DNA of 27,682 bases from 66-474 sp051962095. Lineage in GTDB: Bacteria > Pseudomonadota > Gammaproteobacteria > Xanthomonadales > Rhodanobacteraceae. Numbering within the stretch: position 1 is the first letter of the stretch; each line of letters starts with the position of its first letter. Position numbers and translations under genes: made by a program. The DNA lies in assembly GCA_051962095.1 (NCBI GenBank), contig JBQCCP010000025.1, positions 1 through 27,682 of the forward strand, given 5' to 3'. The notes under the pieces were generated by a model, which was not told the origin of the DNA, made no database searches, and saw only the letters and a program-made list of their open reading frames with translations. This document shows, piece by piece, positions 1 through 7,639 of the stretch.

Positions 1-341
1 TCAGTCCTGTCGAGCTTAATGTGCTGAATGGATCCAGCATCAGGATGCCCAAATGGTTTCGGGAACAGGGACATGGGACTATGGAAAGTTCATGTCACTC
101 AGTTCAACCGCGATTCCGCAAGATCAACAAGAAGCGCGAACATTGAAAATCTGACACCAACAAAAAATACCGACTAACGATTTTGTGGCGGACAGATGCA
201 TATTTGACACAATAGGCATTTGCATCAACCAAGGATTGGCCAAGACCAAGCTTGGCGCCGTTTCCTTGCGCCGTGGGTGCCACAAAGTGCCGTGCCGCCA
301 CGCCGATCGCGGACGGTTTACCGACGGGCGCGCAGCAGCGA
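1..341. other. AT-richer region without a supported gene
   Basis: By eye, roughly the first 240 bases are clearly poorer in G and C than the rest of the window. A 65-codon minus-strand reading frame (104-301) crosses the region, but I recognise no family in it, it has no good ribosome binding site, and its codon use does not look like the neighbours. A TTGACA hexamer at 204-209 has no convincing -10 partner. A 10-bp perfect palindrome (CCAAGCTTGG) lies near 247. I see no RNA gene here. The region may be the edge of an acquired segment or a degraded intergenic stretch. Confidence 0.4.
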
Positions 342-734
342 TTAATGTGGACGAATGATTTCGCTCTCGCGCGACGGACTTCTGCCGAACTGCCGGTCGA
401 ATTCGCCGGCGACGTTGGGGTCAGCCAAGTTCGGCCAGTGGTCCGAATCGAAACCGGGCGCGTCCTTCAGCCGTTCGCGCGGGATGTCCAGCACCAGGCG
501 TTCCTTTTCCGGATCGACGCGGAACGCCTCCCACGGTATCGCGAACAGTTTGTTGCCGACGCCGAGAAGTCCGCCGAAGGTCAGCACGCCGTAGGCGATC
601 TTGCCGCTGGTGGCATCGATCATGACGTCCTTGAGGTCGCCAAGCGATTCGTCCTGCGGGTTGCGGACGTCGGCGCCGACCAGCGTGGATGCGGAAAGGA
701 AACGGGATGAAAGGAATTTGACGGGCTCGGCCAT
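342..734 (-). CDS. PRC-barrel domain protein
   Basis: This encodes a 130-residue protein whose central part (about residues 25-80) matches the PRC-barrel fold. It contains the pattern LGDLKDVMID, then SGKIAYGVLTFGG, then KLFAIPWEAF, as in bacterial stand-alone PRC-barrel proteins. These are small beta-barrel proteins, cytoplasmic when stand-alone, often linked to stress or RNA and surface interactions; the role here is unknown. The start at 734 is chosen because AAGGAGG lies seven bases upstream. An in-frame ATG six bases earlier would sit too close to that site. There is no signal peptide or membrane segment. The gene is 289 bases downstream of pgm and is probably transcribed separately. Confidence 0.85.
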   Translation of the reverse strand: MAEPVKFLSSRFLSASTLVGADVRNPQDESLGDLKDVMIDATSGKIAYGVLTFGGLLGVGNKLFAIPWEAFRVDPEKERLVLDIPRERLKDAPGFDSDHWPNLADPNVAGEFDRQFGRSPSRESEIIRPH

Positions 735-1023
735 GTGCATGCCTCCTTGCAGGTTGCGGATCGCGATGTCCGGCGATCCGGACTTCAGGGTATCGCCGGC
801 GCACTGAACGCGAACGGTATTCGCGGAGCCTGGACGCAGCGCAACCGGCGCGGCGAACCTTGTCGCGATGCGCGGCGACATGGCCGGTCCTGTCGCTGCG
901 GCTCTCGGATTGCGGATCATCTCAGGTCGCTGACGCGCCCGGTTCCGAACTCCAGGCCACGTGGTCACCGATCGTGAATCGGCGCGGCCTGCCGGTGTCT
1001 GGCTGGCATCTTCGGCTCCGCGC
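735..1023. other. Intergenic region between pgm and the PRC-barrel gene
   Basis: This 289-base gap should hold the promoter of the PRC-barrel gene and the end of the pgm transcript. A perfect 6-bp inverted repeat with a 4-base loop (GTCCGG-CGAT-CCGGAC, 768-783) lies about 35 bases upstream of the PRC-barrel start. It could be an operator or a leader hairpin. No run of T follows it on either strand, so it is not a classical terminator. I see no other gene here. Confidence 0.4.
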
Positions 1024-2673
1024 TCAGGCGATCGCCTTGTCCACCACCTGCTGTGCTTCGTCAAGAATGGACTTCAAGTGCTTGGTGTCCCTGAAGCTTT
1101 CCGCATAAATCTTGTAGATGGCTTCGGTGCCCGACGGCCGCGCCGCGAACCAGCCGTGCTCGGTGACGACCTTGACGCCGCCGATCGCGGCGCCGTTGCC
1201 GGGCGCCTTGTCTAGCTTGGCGACGACTGGGCTGCCGCCCAGGTTTTCCAGTTCGAGTTGGTTGGCCGTCAACCGGGCCAGCTTCTGCTTCTGCTGGTTG
1301 TTGGCCGCGGCTTCGACGCGGTCGCTGAAAGGGCGCCCCAGTTCGTTGGCGAGAGCTTCGTAGCATTCGCCGGGATCCTTCCCCGCCCTTGCGGCAATTT
1401 CCGCGGAGAGCAGCGCCGGAACGATACCGTCCTTGTCGGTTGTCCAGGCCCGGCCATCCAAGCGCAGGAACGACGCGCCCGCGCTTTCCTCGCCGCCGAA
1501 GCCGAGCGAGCCGTCGACCAGGCCGGGCGCGAACCATTTGAATCCCACCGGCACTTCGTAGAGTTTGCGGTCGAGCCTGCCGGCGATACGATCGATCAGC
1601 GCGGTGCTGACCACCGTCTTGCCGATCGCGACCGTATCCGGCCAGCGCTTCCGCTCACGGAACAGGAAATCGATCATCACGGCCAGGTAGTGGTTCGACG
1701 GCAGCAAGCCCGACGAACGCGTCACCACGCCATGGCGGTCGTGATCGGTGTCGCAGGCGAACGCGACGTCGTACTTGTCCTTCAACGCAAGCAGGCGTTG
1801 CATCGCGTATTCCGACGACGGATCCATCCGGATCTCGCCATCCCAGTCCACGGTCATGAACGCGAAGCGCGGATCGACTTCTTCGCTGACGACCGTCAGG
1901 TCGAGCTTGTAGCGCTCCGCGATCGGCGCCCAGTAGTGCACCCCTGCCCCGCCCAGCGGATCCACCGCGAGCTTCAAGCCGGCGCCGCGGATCGCGTCGA
2001 AATCGATCACGTTGCCGAGGTCGGTGACATAGGCATCGAGGTAGTCGTGCGTATGCGTGGCGGTGGCGGCGCAGGCTTGCGCGAACGGTACGCGCTTGAC
2101 GCCCGCCAGTTTCTTTTCCAGATAGCGGTTGGCCTGGTCCTGGATCCAGGTGGTGATCTCGGTGCCCGCCGGCCCGCCATTGACCGGGTTGTACTTGAAG
2201 CCGCCGTTGTCGGGCGGGTTGTGCGAAGGCGTGATCACGATGCCGTCGGACAGCGCGCTCTCCCGTCCGCGGTTGTGCACCAGGATCGCGTGCGAGATCG
2301 CAGGCGTCGGCGTGAATTCACCGCCCTTCGACGTCACGATCTCGATGCCGTTCGCCGCCAGCACTTCCAGCGCATTGCGGAACGCCGGCTGCGACAGGGC
2401 GTGGGTGTCAAAGCCGATGAACAGCGGGCCGGTGACGGATTCTTTCGCGCGGTAGTCGCAGATCGCCTGGCTGATCGCGAGGATGTGCCATTCGTTGAAG
2501 CTGCCGTTCAACGAGGAGCCCCGGTGCCCGGAGGTGCCGAACGCCACCCGCTGCGATAGACTCGCCGGGTCCGGACGTATATCCGCATAAGCGCCCAGAA
2601 GCTTGTCGACATCGACCAGGATATCCTTCGGCGCCGGCTTGCCCGCGAGCGGGCTGATTTTCTCCGCGCTCAT
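1024..2673 (-). CDS. pgm: Phosphoglucomutase (alpha-D-glucose-1-phosphate to glucose-6-phosphate)
   Basis: This is a 549-residue cytoplasmic enzyme that interconverts alpha-glucose-1-phosphate and glucose-6-phosphate. All four alpha-D-phosphohexomutase motifs are present. The phosphoserine loop is TPSHNPPDNGG with Ser150. The metal site is CDTDHDRHG. The sugar-specificity loop is GGEESAG. The C-terminal phosphate-binding loop is RPSGTEAIYKIY. Length and layout match the E. coli Pgm type (about 546 residues) rather than the shorter AlgC/PgmA type. Its ATG overlaps the pgi stop codon (ATGA), so translation is probably coupled. It is the last gene of the run that begins with the GH94 phosphorylase, and it would convert that enzyme's glucose-1-phosphate product into the substrate of Zwf and Pgi. 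Confidence 0.97.
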   Translation of the reverse strand: MSAEKISPLAGKPAPKDILVDVDKLLGAYADIRPDPASLSQRVAFGTSGHRGSSLNGSFNEWHILAISQAICDYRAKESVTGPLFIGFDTHALSQPAFRNALEVLAANGIEIVTSKGGEFTPTPAISHAILVHNRGRESALSDGIVITPSHNPPDNGGFKYNPVNGGPAGTEITTWIQDQANRYLEKKLAGVKRVPFAQACAATATHTHDYLDAYVTDLGNVIDFDAIRGAGLKLAVDPLGGAGVHYWAPIAERYKLDLTVVSEEVDPRFAFMTVDWDGEIRMDPSSEYAMQRLLALKDKYDVAFACDTDHDRHGVVTRSSGLLPSNHYLAVMIDFLFRERKRWPDTVAIGKTVVSTALIDRIAGRLDRKLYEVPVGFKWFAPGLVDGSLGFGGEESAGASFLRLDGRAWTTDKDGIVPALLSAEIAARAGKDPGECYEALANELGRPFSDRVEAAANNQQKQKLARLTANQLELENLGGSPVVAKLDKAPGNGAAIGGVKVVTEHGWFAARPSGTEAIYKIYAESFRDTKHLKSILDEAQQVVDKAIA

Positions 2674-4304
2674 CGATTCGCCCGGCGTGCGGCGCGATAA
2701 CGGCGGATCAGCGCGTTGGTGGAGCTGTCGTGATCAAGCTTCGGTTCGTCCGGCGCCTGCAGTTGCGGGATCAGCTTGTTCGCGAGTTGCTTGCCAAGTT
2801 CCACGCCCCACTGGTCGAACGAATCGATGTGCCAGACTGCGCCCTGCACGAATACGCTGTGTTCGTACAGTGCGACCAACGCACCCAGCGTGTGCGGCGA
2901 GAGGTTGTCGGCGAGGATCGTGTTGGTGGGCCGGTTGCCTTCGCAGACGCGGTGCGGCACCAGCCATTCCGGCGTGCCCTCCGCGCGCACCTGCTCCGCC
3001 GTCTTGCCGAACGCCAGCGCTTCGGTCTGCGCGAACAGGTTGGCCATCAGCAGATCCTGCTGGCCTCCCAGCGGGTTCAGCGAACGCATGAACCCGATGA
3101 AATCGCAGGGGATCAGCCGCGTGCCCTGGTGGATCAACTGGTAGAACGAATGCTGGCCATTGGTGCCGGGTTCGCCCCAGTAGATGGGTCCGGTGGCGAC
3201 GTCGACGTGTTCGCCCGACAAGGTGACATGCTTGCCGTTCGACTCCATCGTCAACTGCTGCAGGTACGCGGGAAAACGCTTCAGGTACTGCGCGTAAGGC
3301 AGGACCGCCACGGTTTGCGCACCGAAGAAATCGTTGTACCAGACGGCCAGCAGGCCCAGCAGCAAAGGCAAGTTGGTTTCGGCTGGCGCGCTTTTGAAAT
3401 GCTCGTCCATCGCGTGGAAGCCGGACAGCATGTCGCGAAAACCCTCCGGCCCGATCGCCAACATCGTCGAAAGTCCGATCGCCGAATCCATCGAGTAGCG
3501 GCCGCCGACCCAGTCCCAGAACCCGAACATGTTGGCGGTGTCGATGCCGAATTTCCCGACTTCCTCGGCATTGGTCGACACCGCGACGAAATGTTTCGCG
3601 ACCGCCGCCTCGTCACCGCCGAGTTTCTGCAGGCACCAGTCGCGCGCCGCGTGCGCGTTGGTCAGCGTTTCCAGCGTGGTGAAGGTTTTCGAGCAGACGA
3701 TGAAAAGCGTCTCCTCTGCGTCGAGGTCGCGCGTGGCTTCCACGAAATCGGTGGGGTCGACGTTCGACACGAAGCGGAACACCATGTCGCGCCGGCTGTA
3801 GTGCTTCAGCGCCTCGTACGCCATCACGGGTCCGAGATCGGAACCGCCGATGCCGATGGACACGACGTTGCGGATCGGTTTGCCGGAATGCCCGCGCCAT
3901 TCGCGCGAACGCACCTTGTCGCTGAACGCGGCCATCCGCTCCAGCACGTCGTGCACTTCCGGCACGACGTCCCTGCCGTCGACCAGGATGCGTTCGCCGC
4001 GGGGGGCGCGCAGCGCGACGTGCAGCACCGCGCGTTTTTCGGTCTCGTTGATCTTGTCGCCGCGGAACATCGCGTCGCGGCGTGCGAACACGCCGCGCTC
4101 CTGCGCCAGTTTCCGCAGCAACCGCAGCGTTTCGTCGGTGACGAGATTCTTGGAATAGTCGAGATACAGGCCCGCACCCTCGACGGCCAGCCGCTTGCTG
4201 CGCTCCGGCTCAGCATCGAACAATTGCTTGAGCGTGGTGCCACGCAGCGAGCGCCAGTGGCGCGCCAGCGCCCGCCATTCCGCCGATTCCGTCAGTGACG
4301 TCAT
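2670..4304 (-). CDS. pgi: Glucose-6-phosphate isomerase
   Basis: This 544-residue enzyme interconverts glucose-6-phosphate and fructose-6-phosphate, linking the pentose phosphate route to glycolysis and gluconeogenesis. Both family signatures are visible: GFWDWVGGRYSMDSAIGLS and, near the C-terminus, GVELGKQLANKL. The catalytic glutamate lies in LTMESNGKHV and a catalytic histidine in GTNGQHSFYQ. Length fits the E. coli type (549). The start at 4304 (MTSLTES) is chosen because the frame remains open far upstream but the extra residues are non-homologous and cross the intergenic repeat. A GGAG lies about nine bases upstream of this ATG. The stop overlaps the pgm start by four bases. Confidence 0.96.
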   Translation of the reverse strand: MTSLTESAEWRALARHWRSLRGTTLKQLFDAEPERSKRLAVEGAGLYLDYSKNLVTDETLRLLRKLAQERGVFARRDAMFRGDKINETEKRAVLHVALRAPRGERILVDGRDVVPEVHDVLERMAAFSDKVRSREWRGHSGKPIRNVVSIGIGGSDLGPVMAYEALKHYSRRDMVFRFVSNVDPTDFVEATRDLDAEETLFIVCSKTFTTLETLTNAHAARDWCLQKLGGDEAAVAKHFVAVSTNAEEVGKFGIDTANMFGFWDWVGGRYSMDSAIGLSTMLAIGPEGFRDMLSGFHAMDEHFKSAPAETNLPLLLGLLAVWYNDFFGAQTVAVLPYAQYLKRFPAYLQQLTMESNGKHVTLSGEHVDVATGPIYWGEPGTNGQHSFYQLIHQGTRLIPCDFIGFMRSLNPLGGQQDLLMANLFAQTEALAFGKTAEQVRAEGTPEWLVPHRVCEGNRPTNTILADNLSPHTLGALVALYEHSVFVQGAVWHIDSFDQWGVELGKQLANKLIPQLQAPDEPKLDHDSSTNALIRRYRAARRANR

Positions 4305-4331
4305 TCCAAGGGTCTCCAAATCTTCTTTTGG

Positions 4332-4427
4332 CGCGGATTTGCGCGAATAAACGCGGATGGGGCCAATGCAACAACCGTTTCGAGAAATAATCCGTATCCG
4401 CTTTGACTCGCGTTCATCCGCGTCCAA
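4332..4427. repeat. Inverted-repeat element in the tal-pgi spacer
   Basis: Two arms built from the same words face each other. The left arm (4332-4360) carries CGCGGATTTGCGCG and then ACGCGGATGG. The right arm (4390-4427) carries TCCGTATCCGC and then CGCGTTCATCCGCGTCC. The arms are about 30-38 bases long and imperfectly complementary, with a central AT-richer loop. This looks like a dispersed intergenic palindromic repeat of the kind common in Lysobacterales. It occupies most of the only long spacer (155 bases) in an otherwise tightly coupled operon, so it could also be an RNA stability element affecting downstream pgi-pgm expression. Confidence 0.5.
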
Positions 4428-4459
4428 CGTTTTGCTCCCCATCCCGAAGGCAAACCCCC

Positions 4460-5542
4460 TCACCCATGCGCGACCTCGACGGACTTGTCGGCGATGCGCT
4501 TCAGCAGGTCGTTCCACGACTTCACGAAGGCTGCGGCGCCGTCCCGTTGCAGCTTGCCGGCGAGCTCGGCGTCGTCGATGCCGGCCGCCTTGAACTGGGC
4601 GATCACCTTTTCGCAATCTCCGCCCTCCTTCGCCATCGGCGCAGCGAGCTTCCCGTGGTCGGCGAAAGCCAGCAGCGTCTTGTCGGGCATGGTGTTGATG
4701 GTGTCGGGCGCGGCCAGCGCCTCGATGTACAAGGTATCGGAAGCCTTGGGATCCTTGGTTCCGGTGCTGGCCCACAGCAACCGCTGCGGGTGCGCGCCGG
4801 CGGCGATGATCTTGTTCCAGCGGTCGCTTTCGCGCAGTTCGATATAAGCCTTGTAGCTGCGCTGGCCGATCGCGATGCCGAGCCGGTCCTTCAACTCCGC
4901 CGGCACCTTGTCGGCGACGGCCACGTCCCAGCGGCTGACGAAGATCGACGCCACCGAATCGACGTTCGGCGACTTGCCCTCGGCGATCCGGCGCTCGATG
5001 CCGCGCATCCAGGCTTCCGCGGAGGCGAGGTACTGCTCGCGCGAGAACAGCAGGGTCACGTTGATGGGCACGCCGCGGTAGATCGATTCCTCGATCGCGG
5101 GAATGCCGGCCGGCGTGCCGGGGATCTTGATGAAAAGGTTTTCGTGGCCGCCCTTGGCGTGCAGCGCGACCGCCGAATCGATGGTGGCGTGCGTTTCGTC
5201 GGCCAGCAGCGGCGAGACTTCCAGCGACACGAACCCATCGGCGCCGTGGCTGGCCTCGTGCGCCGGCTTGAACAGGTCCGCCGCGCGGATCAGGTCCTGC
5301 AGCGCCAGTTCGAAGAAAAGCTCCTCGCCTTCGCGGCCGTCGGCGATCAGTTTCGCGATCGCGTCGTCGTAGTCACTGCCGCCGGAGATGGCCTTGTCGA
5401 AGATCGACGGATTGGAGGTGAGACCGGTGACGTTGTAGTCGGCGATGTATTTCGCGAGCGTGCCGTCCTCGAGCATGCCGCGCGTGATATTGTCCAGCCA
5501 GATGCTCTGGCCGAGGTCGTGCAGTTTTTGGGTGGGGTTCAT
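4460..5542 (-). CDS. tal: Transaldolase
   Basis: This 360-residue enzyme transfers a dihydroxyacetone unit between sedoheptulose-7-phosphate and glyceraldehyde-3-phosphate in the non-oxidative pentose phosphate pathway. Recognisable segments are GLTSNPSIFDKA near residue 37 and NLFIKIPGT, which contains the Schiff-base lysine. The N-terminus (QKLHDLGQSIWLDNITRGML) and the length are those of the actinobacterial/cyanobacterial transaldolase subclass, not the 317-residue TalB type. The start at 5542 is preferred because GGAG stands seven bases upstream and homology begins there. The preceding HAD gene stops four bases before this ATG, and its TGA overlaps the ribosome binding site (GGAGTGA), suggesting coupling. 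Confidence 0.95.
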   Translation of the reverse strand: MNPTQKLHDLGQSIWLDNITRGMLEDGTLAKYIADYNVTGLTSNPSIFDKAISGGSDYDDAIAKLIADGREGEELFFELALQDLIRAADLFKPAHEASHGADGFVSLEVSPLLADETHATIDSAVALHAKGGHENLFIKIPGTPAGIPAIEESIYRGVPINVTLLFSREQYLASAEAWMRGIERRIAEGKSPNVDSVASIFVSRWDVAVADKVPAELKDRLGIAIGQRSYKAYIELRESDRWNKIIAAGAHPQRLLWASTGTKDPKASDTLYIEALAAPDTINTMPDKTLLAFADHGKLAAPMAKEGGDCEKVIAQFKAAGIDDAELAGKLQRDGAAAFVKSWNDLLKRIADKSVEVAHG

Positions 5543-5546
5543 CGGT

Positions 5547-6245
5547 TCACTCCGTGGCGGTTGCCGGTTGCAAGGGGGAGAGGAAGGCGTCGAGCTGCAT
5601 GCCGGCGAGATCGCCGACGCCATCCAGCGCAATCTGCGCCGGCGGGTATTCCTTGAGCGCGGCGGGATCGTGGGCGTAATGGCCCTGGCGCACGAACACC
5701 GTAGTCAGGCGATCGCGCCATTGGCGTTTCATGCCGTCCAGCACGCGCAATTTGTCTTCGATCATCACGTAACGCGCGGCCGGGAAATGCCGCACCACGT
5801 CATCCAGCATGCGTTCCTTGTGCACGTAGATCAAGACCCGGCCCTGCACCGCGTCGGCGATGCCGGACACGTTGATCTTGCGCGGCTGCAACACCACGTC
5901 GCCGTCGGAAAGCACCACGCAGGGGCCGAATTGCCCGAGGCGTGACACCGCGTCCAGCGCGCCGGGATACAACCGCGCGGCGAAGTCGTAGTCCAGCAGG
6001 TATGCCGCAAGATCCTGCGCACGCAATTCGTCCTCGCACTCGAGCCGAAAGCGCTGGATCGCGCCGAGGTAATCGGCGTAGCCGAGCTTCTCGCGAAGGT
6101 CCTCGTAGATTTCCCAGTACGTTTTCGCGGCAGCCGCGCCGAACACGTCGGCGATGTGCCTGTCGAGATCATCCTGCACGCGATCGTTGTCGAGCAGCGT
6201 GTTGTCGACGTCGAACAGGAAAACGACCGGCGCGGTATCGCTCAT
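5547..6245 (-). CDS. HAD-superfamily hydrolase (phosphatase-like)
   Basis: This is a 232-residue protein with the complete haloacid dehalogenase set. The nucleophile motif is DVDNT (Asp12 and Asp14), motif II is the serine of LSDGD (Ser113), motif III is Lys143, and the acidic motif IV is IEDK (Asp164). A helical cap of about 80 residues lies between motifs I and II, as in type C1 HAD phosphatases. The substrate cannot be read from the sequence. Its place between zwf and tal, with overlapping or nearly touching ends, suggests a sugar phosphate or a damaged side product of the pathway (inference). The ATG overlaps the zwf stop codon by four bases. It is cytoplasmic, with no signal peptide. Confidence 0.85.
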   Translation of the reverse strand: MSDTAPVVFLFDVDNTLLDNDRVQDDLDRHIADVFGAAAAKTYWEIYEDLREKLGYADYLGAIQRFRLECEDELRAQDLAAYLLDYDFAARLYPGALDAVSRLGQFGPCVVLSDGDVVLQPRKINVSGIADAVQGRVLIYVHKERMLDDVVRHFPAARYVMIEDKLRVLDGMKRQWRDRLTTVFVRQGHYAHDPAALKEYPPAQIALDGVGDLAGMQLDAFLSPLQPATATE

Positions 6246-7639
6246 CGCGGTGCCTTTGGCGGCGGATCGAGTCCGGGATCATTCCAGCCGCCCGCGTCGG
6301 CGATCAGCGCGTCGGCTTCCTTCGGCCCCCATGTCCCGGGCTTGTACTTCAGCACCGGCACCTTGTCGCCGAGGATCGGATCGAGCACGCGCCAGGCTTC
6401 CTCAACGCAATCGTCGCGGGTGAACAGCACCGAGTCGCCGTCGATCGCGTCGCCCAGCAGGCGCTCGTACGGCGCCATCGCGGTGCGGACGTGGCGGTGC
6501 GCGATCAGCTCCACCGGCAGCCCCCGCATGGCCTCGCCCGGCTCCTTCACCAGCGCGCCCAGCGAGATGATCACGTCGGGACTCAGGCGGAAGCGGAAAT
6601 GGTTCACCGCGCCGTCGGTCGGGCAATCGAAAACCTGCTGCGGCGGATTCTTGAGCCGCACCAGCACCTCGGTGCATTTCACCGGCAACTGCTTGCCCGC
6701 GCGAATGAAGAACGGCACGCCGGACCAGCGCCAGGTGTCCATGTGGATGCGCAGCGCGGCGAAGGTTTCGACGGTCGATTTCTTCGCGACGCCCGGTTCC
6801 TTCAGGTAACCGTCGAACTGCCCGCGCACCACGCCTTCGGGCCGGAGCGGGCGCATCGAACGGAACAGTCGCAGCTTCTCGTCGCGCATCGCATCGGCGC
6901 TGCGGTTCGCGGGCGGGCTCATCGCCAGTAGCGCCAGCTCCTGGAACATGTGGTTCTGCACCACGTCGCGGATCGCGCCGACCTCGTCGTAGAACTTGCC
7001 GCGGCCCTGCACGCCGAAATCCTCGGCCATCGTGATCTGCATGCTGGCGATGTGATCGCGGTTCCAGATCGGTTCCAGCAGCGAATTGGCGAACCGGAAA
7101 TACAGCAGGTTCTGCACCGGCTCCTTGCCGAGGTAATGGTCGATGCGGAAGATGTCGTGCTCGCGGAAGAAGCGGTGCAGCGTGCGGTTGAGCGCGCGCG
7201 CGGACTGCAGGTCGCGGCCGAAGGGTTTTTCCACGATCACCCGCGCGCCCTGCGAGCAGCCGGACGCCGCGAGCCCCTTCACCACCGGCACGAACATGCT
7301 GGGCGGGATCGCGAGGTAGTGCAGCGGGTGCTGCGAGTCACCCAGCGCCTTGCGCAACTTCTCGTAGGTCTGCGCATCGCCGTAGTCGCCGTCGATGTAC
7401 TGCATCTGCTTCGACAGTTTCGCGAAGGCCGCCTTGTCGACGCCGCCGTGTTCCTTCAGGCTGTCGTGCGCGCGCTCGCGCAAACGGTCGATGCTCCAGC
7501 CCGAGCGCGCCATGCCGATCACCGGCATGTCCAGCTTGCCGTCCTTGATCAGCGCCTGCAGGGCCGGAAAGATCTGCTTGTAGGCGAGATCGCCGGTGGC
7601 GCCGAAGAACACGAAGGCATCGGACTTGGCGGTGGGCAT
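6242..7639 (-). CDS. zwf: Glucose-6-phosphate 1-dehydrogenase
   Basis: This 465-residue enzyme oxidises glucose-6-phosphate to 6-phosphogluconolactone, usually with NADP+, at the entry of the oxidative pentose phosphate and Entner-Doudoroff routes. The nucleotide-binding motif GATGDLA lies at residues 13-19. The substrate-binding signature RIDHYLGKEPVQN lies at 165-177, and the catalytic histidine is in VQNHMFQ (His230). It is slightly shorter than the usual 480-490 residues. The start is the ATG at 7639, whose A is the last base of the upstream TGA (TGATG). A TTG one codon earlier is a less likely start. AAGGAA lies eight bases upstream, inside the end of the GH94 gene. Confidence 0.96.
   Translation of the reverse strand: MPTAKSDAFVFFGATGDLAYKQIFPALQALIKDGKLDMPVIGMARSGWSIDRLRERAHDSLKEHGGVDKAAFAKLSKQMQYIDGDYGDAQTYEKLRKALGDSQHPLHYLAIPPSMFVPVVKGLAASGCSQGARVIVEKPFGRDLQSARALNRTLHRFFREHDIFRIDHYLGKEPVQNLLYFRFANSLLEPIWNRDHIASMQITMAEDFGVQGRGKFYDEVGAIRDVVQNHMFQELALLAMSPPANRSADAMRDEKLRLFRSMRPLRPEGVVRGQFDGYLKEPGVAKKSTVETFAALRIHMDTWRWSGVPFFIRAGKQLPVKCTEVLVRLKNPPQQVFDCPTDGAVNHFRFRLSPDVIISLGALVKEPGEAMRGLPVELIAHRHVRTAMAPYERLLGDAIDGDSVLFTRDDCVEEAWRVLDPILGDKVPVLKYKPGTWGPKEADALIADAGGWNDPGLDPPPKAPR

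Noticed and set aside
104..301. 65-codon minus-strand frame in the AT-richer region
   Set aside because: No family recognised, no ribosome binding site, and it lies in the only compositionally odd stretch; coding status cannot be supported.
2730..4298. 522-codon plus-strand open frame
   Set aside because: It is exactly antisense to pgi and has no recognisable domain. Long shadow frames are expected in GC-rich coding DNA.
4305..4775. Upstream extension of pgi by 157 codons
   Set aside because: The extra residues run through the intergenic repeat and antisense of tal, and PGI homology starts at MTSLTES.
4403..5656. 417-codon plus-strand open frame
   Set aside because: Antisense to tal and overlapping the intergenic repeat; no start signal or homology.
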